A DNA stretch of 5,154 nt from Planococcaceae bacterium UBA3370 (GTDB lineage: Bacteria > Bacillota > Bacilli > Bacillales_A > Planococcaceae). Shown here one piece after another: positions 1-5,154 of this stretch (within the stretch, counting starts at the first letter, position 1; each line of letters begins with the position of its first letter). Both the position numbers and the translations under genes were made by a program. The stretch spans positions 1-5,154 of the forward strand of contig DEQI01000044.1 in assembly GCA_002360295.1 (NCBI GenBank). The letters are read 5' to 3'. The notes beneath the pieces were generated by a model. It worked only from the letters and a program-made list of their open reading frames with translations, made no database searches and was not told where the DNA came from.

Positions 1-2
1 AT

Positions 3-2060
3 GGTATTACTAGTACAACAGTCATGATGAATGTTTTGCTTGATTTAGGGGCAGACGTAGAGTATATGATTCCAAATCGTTTTATACATGGATACGGACC
101 AAATGAGCAACTATTTCGTGAGGCATTTGAGCGCGGTATTCGGTTAATTATAACAGTCGATAATGGGATTAGTGGCATTGAACCAATTCGTGTAGCAAAG
201 GAATTAGGGATGGATGTCATTGTGACTGATCACCATGAAGCAGGAGATATTTTGCCAGAGGCTGATGTGATTATTCATCCACGTGTTCCTGAAGGCCATT
301 ATCCATACGGGGATTTGGCAGGAGTAGGGGTAGCATTTAAACTTGCTCATGCCCTATATGGTGAAATACCAGAGCATTTATTGGAATATGTCGCAGTAGG
401 TACGATTGCGGATTTAGTCCCTTTAACAGGAGAAAATCGTTTTTTAGTACAACAAGGATTGAAGCAATTACAACAATCACCAAATCCTTGGGTACATGCA
501 TTATGTGAAGTGGCCAGTGCATCCCAAAAAGGTATTAATGAAGAAACGGTTGGGTTTTATTTTGCTCCTCGCTTGAATGCAATTGGACGTTTAGGTGATG
601 CTACACCAGGAGTAGAATTTTTTATGGCCGAAGATGTAGTACAAGCGAAAGAATATGCTCAATTTTTAAATACTAAAAATACTGAACGTAAAAATTTAGT
701 CGAAACGATAACAGAAGAAGCAATTGCTCAAATAGAAGCAAATGAGGAATTAAAAAATTCTCATGTGTTAGTTGTAGCGAAAGAAGGTTGGAATGCTGGT
801 GTAGTAGGGATTGTAGCCTCTCGATTAGTGGAGAAATATTATAGACCGACGATTGTTCTTGCAATCGATCAAGAAAAAGGAATCGCCAAAGGATCAGCTC
901 GTAGTATTGAAGGCTTCCACTTATATGATGAGCTTGCAAAAAACCGTGATATTTTACCGCATTTCGGTGGACATCCCATGGCAGCGGGAATGACACTTGA
1001 TGTCCAGCATGTTCAAGAACTTCATCAGCGACTTCAAGTACAAGCACAGGAATGTTTGACGGAGGAAAATTTAATACCGAAACTAGTGATAGATGTGCCG
1101 GTTGAGTTAAATGAAATCACGGTTGAAGCGATTGAAGAAATTCGTCAGCTTGGTCCATTTGGTACAGAGTTTCCTAAGCCTGTATTCGCTTTTGAACGAG
1201 TAAAAGTGAGTTCAATGCGAAAAATTGGTGCAAAGGAAGATCATCTAAAATTAGAACTTGAAGACGCATATAGTTCAATTGATGCCATTGGTTTTGGTAA
1301 AGGGCATTTATATAATGAAATTTCTTATGGAGTAGAACTATCCTTTGTAGGGGATTTACAAATAAATGAATGGCAAAATAAAAAAAAGCCTCAATTTATG
1401 ATAAAAGATGTTCAGCCAAATGAATGGCAACTATTTGATTATCGAGGCAAAAAACAAGTATCAAATTGGTTAGCAAATATTCCACTTGCACAAACTGACT
1501 TTATAGTGTTTCAATCACAAAACGCTAAACATTTTGAACAGCTGATCGGTACGAATGTTCAAGTTGTTCAGGCAAATATGCCAAAATTAAAGCCATACAT
1601 TGTGCTTTTAGATTTACCGCAAAATATAGAGGTACTTGAAACGGTGCTACAAACTACAAAACCAACTCGTATTTATGCGCATTTCTATACTGCAAACACA
1701 CTATATTTTAATGGTATGCCGACTCGTCAGCATTTTAGCTGGTATTATAGTTTTTTAAAGAAACGTCCGACCTTTAACTTAAATCAGCATATACAACAAT
1801 TATCGCAGCATATCGGACTAAATATTGATGTAATAAATTTTATGACACAGGTGTTTTTTGAGCTTGGATTTGTTAAAATAGAGAATGGTTTGACTTCAGT
1901 TGTTGAAAATGCACCAAAACAATCTCTAGAATCAGCGCCATCGTATAGAGCACGTGTAGCGCAAATCGATATAGAACAAAAATTGTTATATACAACGTAT
2001 TTAGAATTAAAACAGTGGCTTGATAATAGAATGATCGAGCAAATTCCTAAGGAGGAATAA
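3..2060 (+). CDS. recJ: Single-stranded-DNA-specific exonuclease RecJ (5' truncated)
   Basis: RecJ is a cytoplasmic 5'-3' exonuclease on single-stranded DNA, used in recombination repair, base excision and mismatch repair. The reading frame is open from base 3, and its first codons (G-I-T-S-T-T-V) read as the tail of the family's DYDADG motif, so the true start and roughly 80-100 residues lie upstream; the ATG at 24 is internal. Counting from base 3 (685 residues present), VDNGIS is at 52-57, the metal-binding DHH at 76-78, and the DHHA1 part has GWNAGVVG at about 262-269, KGSARS at 296-301 and the phosphate-binding GGHPMAAG at 322-329. An OB-fold region follows ([11 protein letters not shown] near 383-393), then a long C-terminal region from about 470, typical of Firmicutes RecJ and absent from the shorter E. 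coli protein. The frame is intact to its stop, with no lost motif apart from the cut end. The gene is followed closely by apt. Identity is very secure. Confidence 0.96.
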   Translation, partial: GITSTTVMMNVLLDLGADVEYMIPNRFIHGYGPNEQLFREAFERGIRLIITVDNGISGIEPIRVAKELGMDVIVTDHHEAGDILPEADVIIHPRVPEGHYPYGDLAGVGVAFKLAHALYGEIPEHLLEYVAVGTIADLVPLTGENRFLVQQGLKQLQQSPNPWVHALCEVASASQKGINEETVGFYFAPRLNAIGRLGDATPGVEFFMAEDVVQAKEYAQFLNTKNTERKNLVETITEEAIAQIEANEELKNSHVLVVAKEGWNAGVVGIVASRLVEKYYRPTIVLAIDQEKGIAKGSARSIEGFHLYDELAKNRDILPHFGGHPMAAGMTLDVQHVQELHQRLQVQAQECLTEENLIPKLVIDVPVELNEITVEAIEEIRQLGPFGTEFPKPVFAFERVKVSSMRKIGAKEDHLKLELEDAYSSIDAIGFGKGHLYNEISYGVELSFVGDLQINEWQNKKKPQFMIKDVQPNEWQLFDYRGKKQVSNWLANIPLAQTDFIVFQSQNAKHFEQLIGTNVQVVQANMPKLKPYIVLLDLPQNIEVLETVLQTTKPTRIYAHFYTANTLYFNGMPTRQHFSWYYSFLKKRPTFNLNQHIQQLSQHIGLNIDVINFMTQVFFELGFVKIENGLTSVVENAPKQSLESAPSYRARVAQIDIEQKLLYTTYLELKQWLDNRMIEQIPKEE
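2049..2056 (+). promoter_or_regulatory. Ribosome binding site of apt, inside the recJ 3' end
   Basis: AAGGAGGA is a near-perfect Bacillales Shine-Dalgarno sequence, 8 bases before the apt ATG at 2065. It overlaps the last recJ codons (encoding K-E-E) and ends just before the recJ stop. Ribosomes finishing recJ therefore clear or cover this site, which makes translational coupling plausible. The motif is seen directly; coupling is inferred. Confidence 0.9.
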
Positions 2061-2064
2061 AATA

Positions 2065-2577
2065 ATGGATTTAAAGCAATATGTAACAACAGTAGAAAAC
2101 TGGCCAAAGGAAGGCATTAGTTTCAAAGACATTACGACAATTATGGATAATGGTCCAGCATATAAATATGCAACTGATGAAATTGTAAAGTATGCGAAAG
2201 AAATAGGTGCTGATATTATTGTAGGTCCTGAAGCGCGCGGATTTATTATTGGGTGCCCTGTAGCATACGCACTTGAAATCGGATTTGCACCAGTTCGTAA
2301 ACCAGGTAAACTACCACGTGAAGTAGTGAGTGTGGATTACGGCTTAGAGTATGGTACTGATACGTTAACAATGCATAAAGACGCCATTAAAAAAGGCCAA
2401 AGAGTATTGATTTGCGATGATTTACTGGCAACTGGCGGTACTGTAGAAGCTACAATTCGTTTAATTGAACAGCTAGGTGGTATTGTAGCAGGCTGTGCAT
2501 TCTTAATCGAATTAACAGAATTAAATGGTCGCGCAAAAATTGGTGACTATCCTATCAAAACATTGATTTCCTATTAA
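2065..2577 (+). CDS. apt: Adenine phosphoribosyltransferase
   Basis: This enzyme joins adenine to PRPP to give AMP and pyrophosphate, salvaging adenine in the cytoplasm. The 170-residue length is normal for the bacterial family. Visible marks are the N-terminal segment with [12 protein letters not shown] (13-24), the pyrophosphate-contacting GPEARGF (54-60), the flexible catalytic loop with RKPGKLPRE (78-86) continuing to YGTDTL near 96-101, and the 13-residue PRPP-binding motif [13 protein letters not shown] (114-126) with its acidic pair D118/D119. The start at 2065 is fixed by the AAGGAGGA site 8 bases upstream and by the family-typical N-terminus. The gene lies 4 bases after recJ and is closed by a strong terminator, so it is probably the last gene of the transcript that carries recJ. 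Nothing is missing or odd. Related type I phosphoribosyltransferases (xanthine, hypoxanthine) differ in the loop and N-terminus, so the adenine assignment is firm. Confidence 0.97.
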   Translation: MDLKQYVTTVENWPKEGISFKDITTIMDNGPAYKYATDEIVKYAKEIGADIIVGPEARGFIIGCPVAYALEIGFAPVRKPGKLPREVVSVDYGLEYGTDTLTMHKDAIKKGQRVLICDDLLATGGTVEATIRLIEQLGGIVAGCAFLIELTELNGRAKIGDYPIKTLISY

Positions 2578-2584
2578 AATTTTC

Positions 2585-2620
2585 AAAAATCCTTTTTGCT
2601 TAACCGCAAGGAGGATTTTT
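2585..2620 (+). terminator. Intrinsic terminator after apt
   Basis: A 15-base-pair stem is formed by 2585-2599 (AAAAATCCTTTTTGC) and 2606-2620 (GCAAGGAGGATTTTT) with a 6-base loop, TTAACC. All positions pair, two of them as G-U wobbles (2594-2611 and 2595-2610). The 3' arm ends in five T, giving the U-tract, and the 5' arm starts with five A, so the structure could also stop transcription from the other side, although no minus-strand gene is seen here. It begins 7 bases after the apt stop codon and separates recJ-apt from relA-dtd. Confidence 0.9.
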
Positions 2621-2629
2621 CATATATTA

Positions 2630-2664
2630 TTCACAATTACATCTTGTAAAAAAGTAATAGTGAA
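2630..2664. repeat. Imperfect inverted repeat upstream of the relA promoter
   Basis: The arms TTCACAATTAC (2630-2640) and GTAATAGTGAA (2654-2664) are complementary at 10 of 11 positions; the mismatch is A2635 against A2659. They are separated by 13 bases, and the arm centres are 24 bases apart, about two helical turns. A smaller palindrome, TTACA-TCT-TGTAA (2637-2649), is nested within. The repeat ends 6 bases before the proposed -35 box, a place where a regulator could bind. I do not recognise the motif as the site of a known regulator. In DNA this AT-rich, an imperfect repeat can arise by chance, so function is only a possibility. Confidence 0.45.
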
Positions 2665-2670
2665 CGTGTC

Positions 2671-2700
2671 TTTACAATATAGATCATTTTTTTATACAAT
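2671..2700 (+). promoter_or_regulatory. Probable sigma-A promoter of relA-dtd
   Basis: TTTACA (2671-2676) matches the -35 consensus TTGACA at 5 of 6 positions, and TACAAT (2695-2700) matches the -10 consensus TATAAT at 5 of 6. The spacer is 18 bases, one longer than ideal, and contains a run of seven T (2687-2693). Transcription would begin near 2707, giving a leader of about 40 bases before the relA ATG. An overlapping -10 choice, TATACA at 2693-2698 with a 16-base spacer, is weaker. The position between the apt terminator and relA supports a promoter here, but the exact boxes are a prediction in AT-rich sequence. Confidence 0.55.
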
Positions 2701-2733
2701 AAAATTTATATATACATGTGAAAAATTACTTAC

Positions 2734-2741
2734 AAGGTGGA
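2734..2741 (+). promoter_or_regulatory. Ribosome binding site deciding the relA start
   Basis: AAGGTGGA differs from the ideal AAGGAGGA at one base and lies 6 bases before the ATG at 2748. An in-frame GTG at 2718 has no such site upstream, and starting there would translate through this motif, so the ATG is preferred. Confidence 0.85.
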
Positions 2742-2747
2742 CAAATC

Positions 2748-4943
2748 ATGGCGAAAGAACGAGTAATGACGCCCGAAGATGTTTTCGAGCTCGTCAAACA
2801 ATATATGAATGATGAACATGTTGCCTTTGTTGTTAAAGCTTATGAAGTGGCGAAGGAAGCACATAAAGAACAGTTCCGCAGCTCAGGTGAACCCTATATT
2901 ATTCACCCTGTACAAGTAGCGAGTATTTTAGCGGAGTTACAAATGGATCCTGAAACAGTAGCAGCGGGGTTCTTACATGATGTAGTAGAGGATACGTCCG
3001 TAACACGTGAAGACTTAGTGCATCAGTTTAATGAAGAAGTGGCCATGCTAGTAGATGGTGTAACGAAACTAGAAAAAATTAAATATTTATCAAAAGAAGA
3101 GCAACAAGCCGAAAATCACCGAAAAATGGTTGTTGCGATGGCTCAAGACATTCGGGTTATTTTAATTAAACTAGCAGATCGATTGCATAATATGCGTACA
3201 TTGAAGCATTTACCAGTAGAGAAACAACGTCGTATTTCCAATGAGACATTAGAGATATTTGCACCGCTTGCACATCGTCTAGGTATATCGACTGTGAAAT
3301 GGGAGCTAGAGGATACCGCTCTTCGTTATTTAAATCCTCAGCAATATTATCGTATTGTGAGCTTAATGAAGAAGAAACGGAATGAACGCGAGGCCTATTT
3401 AGACAATGTGATGGACGAAATAAAGTCACAGCTGCAAGAAGTCGAAATTAATGCAGATATTTATGGTCGTCCAAAGCATCTTTATAGTATTTATAGCAAA
3501 ATGGTTTTGCAAAAAAAACAATTTAACGAAATTTATGATTTACTAGCTGTACGTATTTTAGTAGATAGCATTAAAGATTGTTACGCTGTTTTAGGCATTG
3601 TACATACTTTATGGAAACCAATGCCAGGTCGTTTCAAAGACTATATCGCAATGCCAAAACAAAACTTATATCAATCACTGCATACAACGGTAATTGGTCC
3701 TTATGGGGATCCACTTGAAGTGCAAATTCGGACAAAAGATATGCATAAAATTGCTGAATTCGGGATTGCCGCTCACTGGGCATATAAAGAAGGTAGAACG
3801 GTTGAAAAAAATAAAGAAAGCATCGATCAAAAATTAACATGGTTCCGTGAAATTATAGAGTTCCAAAACGAATCCTCTAACGCAGAGGAATTTATGGAGT
3901 CGTTAAAATTCGATTTATTTTCTGATATGGTATATGTTTTTACGCCTAAAGGTGATGTCGTTGAATTACCTGCTGGGTCTGTGCCGATTGATTTTGCTTA
4001 TCGTGTCCATTCAGAAGTCGGCAATAAAACGATTGGAGCAAAAGTCAACGGTAAAATGGTGCCGCTTGATACACCATTGAAAACGGGAGATATCGTGGAA
4101 GTATTAACGTCCAAGCAATCCTTTGGACCGAGCCGTGATTGGATTAAAATTGCCCAAAGCTCACAAGCGAAAAATAAAATAAAACAGTATTTCAAGAAGA
4201 ACTTACGTGAAGATAATATTATTAAAGGTAAGGAACTAATTGAAAAAGAGATAAAAGCACAAGAATTTGATAGTAAAATAGTACTAACAAATGAAAATAT
4301 TAAGCGCGTTATTGAAAAATTCAATTATACTCATGAGGACGATTTATATGCTGCTGTTGGTGTAGGAGGCATTACTGCTCAACAAATCGTGAATCGTCTT
4401 GCTGAAAAAATGCGTAAAGAACGTGAACAAGAAGAAGCTCTTGAAAAAATTGTAAAAGAGATGCAAAATCCAACGCCAAAACGCCGCACGGATTCAGGTG
4501 TTGTTGTTAAAGGAATCGATAATTTACTTATCCGTTTATCGCGCTGTTGTACCCCGGTACCAGGTGATGAAATTGTCGGCTTTATTACAAAAGGGCGTGG
4601 TGTTTCTGTTCACCGTGCAGATTGTCCAAATATTCAAGAAGATGGCTGTTCCGAGCGTTTAATAGAGGTGGAATGGGCAAGTGAATTAGCACCAGTGCGT
4701 AAAGAATATCCAGTTGATATTGAAATTTCTGCATTTGATCGTCCAGGCATTTTAAATGATGTGATGCATGCTGTTAGCGAAGCAAAAACGAATATTTTAG
4801 CCGTAACGGGGCGTGTTGATCGCGATAAAATGGCGACAATTCATTTAACCATTGCCATTTCTAATATTTCCGCATTGCATAAGGTCGTTGAAAAAATAAA
4901 ACAGCTGCCTGATATTTATTCAGTGCAACGTGTTATTAATTAA
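2748..4943 (+). CDS. relA: Bifunctional (p)ppGpp synthetase/hydrolase (long RSH, Rel)
   Basis: This ribosome-associated enzyme makes (p)ppGpp from ATP and GDP/GTP during amino-acid starvation and degrades it otherwise. The 731 residues match the long RSH family. In order: an HD hydrolase domain (about 25-200) with H53, the H77-D78 pair, E81-D82 and D144 of LADRLHN, so hydrolase residues are intact; a synthetase domain (about 240-345) with D264 in [13 protein letters not shown] at 295-298 and E324 in PLEVQIRT; a TGS domain (about 393-454); a helical part; a conserved Cys/zinc-finger region with C600, C601, H622 and C626; and a C-terminal ACT domain (about 655-731). The RxKD form in the synthetase, with an intact HD site, marks a bifunctional enzyme, unlike the hydrolase-dead E. 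coli RelA. ATG 2748 is chosen for its ribosome binding site and because [12 protein letters not shown] aligns with the B. subtilis N-terminus. The gene has its own likely promoter and leads into dtd. It could equally be named rel. Confidence 0.97.
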   Translation: MAKERVMTPEDVFELVKQYMNDEHVAFVVKAYEVAKEAHKEQFRSSGEPYIIHPVQVASILAELQMDPETVAAGFLHDVVEDTSVTREDLVHQFNEEVAMLVDGVTKLEKIKYLSKEEQQAENHRKMVVAMAQDIRVILIKLADRLHNMRTLKHLPVEKQRRISNETLEIFAPLAHRLGISTVKWELEDTALRYLNPQQYYRIVSLMKKKRNEREAYLDNVMDEIKSQLQEVEINADIYGRPKHLYSIYSKMVLQKKQFNEIYDLLAVRILVDSIKDCYAVLGIVHTLWKPMPGRFKDYIAMPKQNLYQSLHTTVIGPYGDPLEVQIRTKDMHKIAEFGIAAHWAYKEGRTVEKNKESIDQKLTWFREIIEFQNESSNAEEFMESLKFDLFSDMVYVFTPKGDVVELPAGSVPIDFAYRVHSEVGNKTIGAKVNGKMVPLDTPLKTGDIVEVLTSKQSFGPSRDWIKIAQSSQAKNKIKQYFKKNLREDNIIKGKELIEKEIKAQEFDSKIVLTNENIKRVIEKFNYTHEDDLYAAVGVGGITAQQIVNRLAEKMRKEREQEEALEKIVKEMQNPTPKRRTDSGVVVKGIDNLLIRLSRCCTPVPGDEIVGFITKGRGVSVHRADCPNIQEDGCSERLIEVEWASELAPVRKEYPVDIEISAFDRPGILNDVMHAVSEAKTNILAVTGRVDRDKMATIHLTIAISNISALHKVVEKIKQLPDIYSVQRVIN

Positions 4944-4948
4944 AGATT

Positions 4949-4953
4949 GAAGG
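4949..4953 (+). promoter_or_regulatory. Ribosome binding site of dtd
   Basis: GAAGG lies 7 bases before the dtd ATG at 4961, within the 17-base gap after the relA stop. It is weaker than the site before apt. There is no room for a promoter or terminator in the gap, so dtd translation depends on the relA transcript. Confidence 0.65.
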
Positions 4954-4960
4954 TTATAGG

Positions 4961-5154
4961 ATGAGAGTTGTATTACAACGTGCTAAACAAGCCTCTGTTA
5001 CAGTAGATGGAGCTGTAACAGGTGCTATTGATAAAGGCTATGTTCTGTTAGTAGGGATTACCCATACAGATACGTTAGAGGATATACAATATGTCGCTAA
5101 AAAAATTGCCGAGCTTCGATTATATGAAGATGCTGAAGGCAAAATGAATCACTC
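4961..5154 (+). CDS. dtd: D-aminoacyl-tRNA deacylase (3' truncated)
   Basis: Dtd hydrolyses the ester bond of D-aminoacyl-tRNAs (for example D-Tyr-tRNA), and of glycyl-tRNA-Ala in the characterised family, freeing tRNA mischarged in the cytoplasm. Only the first 64 codons plus two bases are present out of roughly 145-150 in the family. The N-terminus [17 protein letters not shown], the following strand [12 protein letters not shown] (27-38), the helix [17 protein letters not shown] (41-57) and the closing GKMN (60-63) are characteristic. The catalytic SQFTL segment and the GxPxP-containing loop that ensure chiral selection lie beyond the window, so activity cannot be judged. The start is supported by the GAAGG site and the typical N-terminus. 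It follows relA by 17 bases, an arrangement common in Bacillales, and is inferred to share its transcript. Confidence 0.95.
   Translation, partial: MRVVLQRAKQASVTVDGAVTGAIDKGYVLLVGITHTDTLEDIQYVAKKIAELRLYEDAEGKMNH

Noticed and set aside
24..26. ATG at 24 as the start of recJ.
   Set aside because: The frame is open upstream to the window edge, and the codons from base 3 continue the RecJ motif I region, so this ATG is an internal methionine of a truncated gene.
1380..1387. A8 tract in recJ as a phase-variable site.
   Set aside because: It encodes lysines in a K-K-K-P stretch, the gene is a housekeeping exonuclease, and nothing nearby suggests switching; such runs are expected at this base composition.
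1366..1441. Repeated AAATGAATGGCAA-like segments in recJ, near 1366 and 1428.
   Set aside because: Both encode N-E-W-Q in the C-terminal part of RecJ, where such residues are expected; a coding coincidence and not a DNA repeat element.
1784..2107. A 107-codon minus-strand open frame across the recJ-apt junction.
   Set aside because: It lies wholly opposite two well-identified genes, shows no recognisable family motif, and its predicted protein looks like reversed coding sequence. The other minus-strand open frames are rejected for the same reason.
2608..2615. AAGGAGGA, identical to the apt ribosome binding site, between apt and relA.
   Set aside because: It is buried in the 3' arm of the terminator stem, and no ATG, GTG or TTG stands at a suitable distance after it, so it does not start a small gene.

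Overview
This 5154-base window is an AT-rich stretch of bacterial chromosome carrying four housekeeping genes, all on the plus strand: recJ (5' end missing), apt, relA and dtd (3' end missing). The gene order matches the recJ-apt-relA-dtd cluster of Bacillus and relatives. The encoded RelA (731 residues) follows the Bacillus subtilis protein closely along its whole length, as I remember that sequence. The strong AAGGAGG-type ribosome binding sites, the Firmicutes-type long C-terminal part of RecJ and the low GC content point to Bacillales. My guess is Planococcaceae (Lysinibacillus or Solibacillus-like), but that finer placement is an inference and not proven here.

Layout: positions 3-2060 hold most of the single-strand DNA exonuclease RecJ, starting at about the end of its first catalytic motif. 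Only 4 bases separate it from apt (2065-2577, adenine phosphoribosyltransferase), whose ribosome binding site lies inside the last recJ codons, so the two are almost surely co-transcribed. A strong intrinsic terminator (2585-2620) follows apt. The 170-base gap from apt to the chosen relA start then holds an imperfect inverted repeat (2630-2664), a probable sigma-A type promoter (2671-2700) and the relA ribosome binding site. relA (2748-4943) encodes the long bifunctional (p)ppGpp synthetase/hydrolase. dtd (D-aminoacyl-tRNA deacylase) starts 17 bases after relA and runs off the window, with no terminator between them.

Together: recJ-apt and relA-dtd look like two transcription units, one for DNA repair and adenine salvage, the other for the stringent response and tRNA proofreading. 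Both ends of the window cut a gene. I see no RNA gene, mobile element, CRISPR array, phage gene or horizontally acquired island. I do not see an undescribed system here. The points most worth a second look are the inverted repeat just upstream of the relA promoter and an A8 tract at the start of the RelA synthetase domain, where slippage in either direction would leave a hydrolase-only product.
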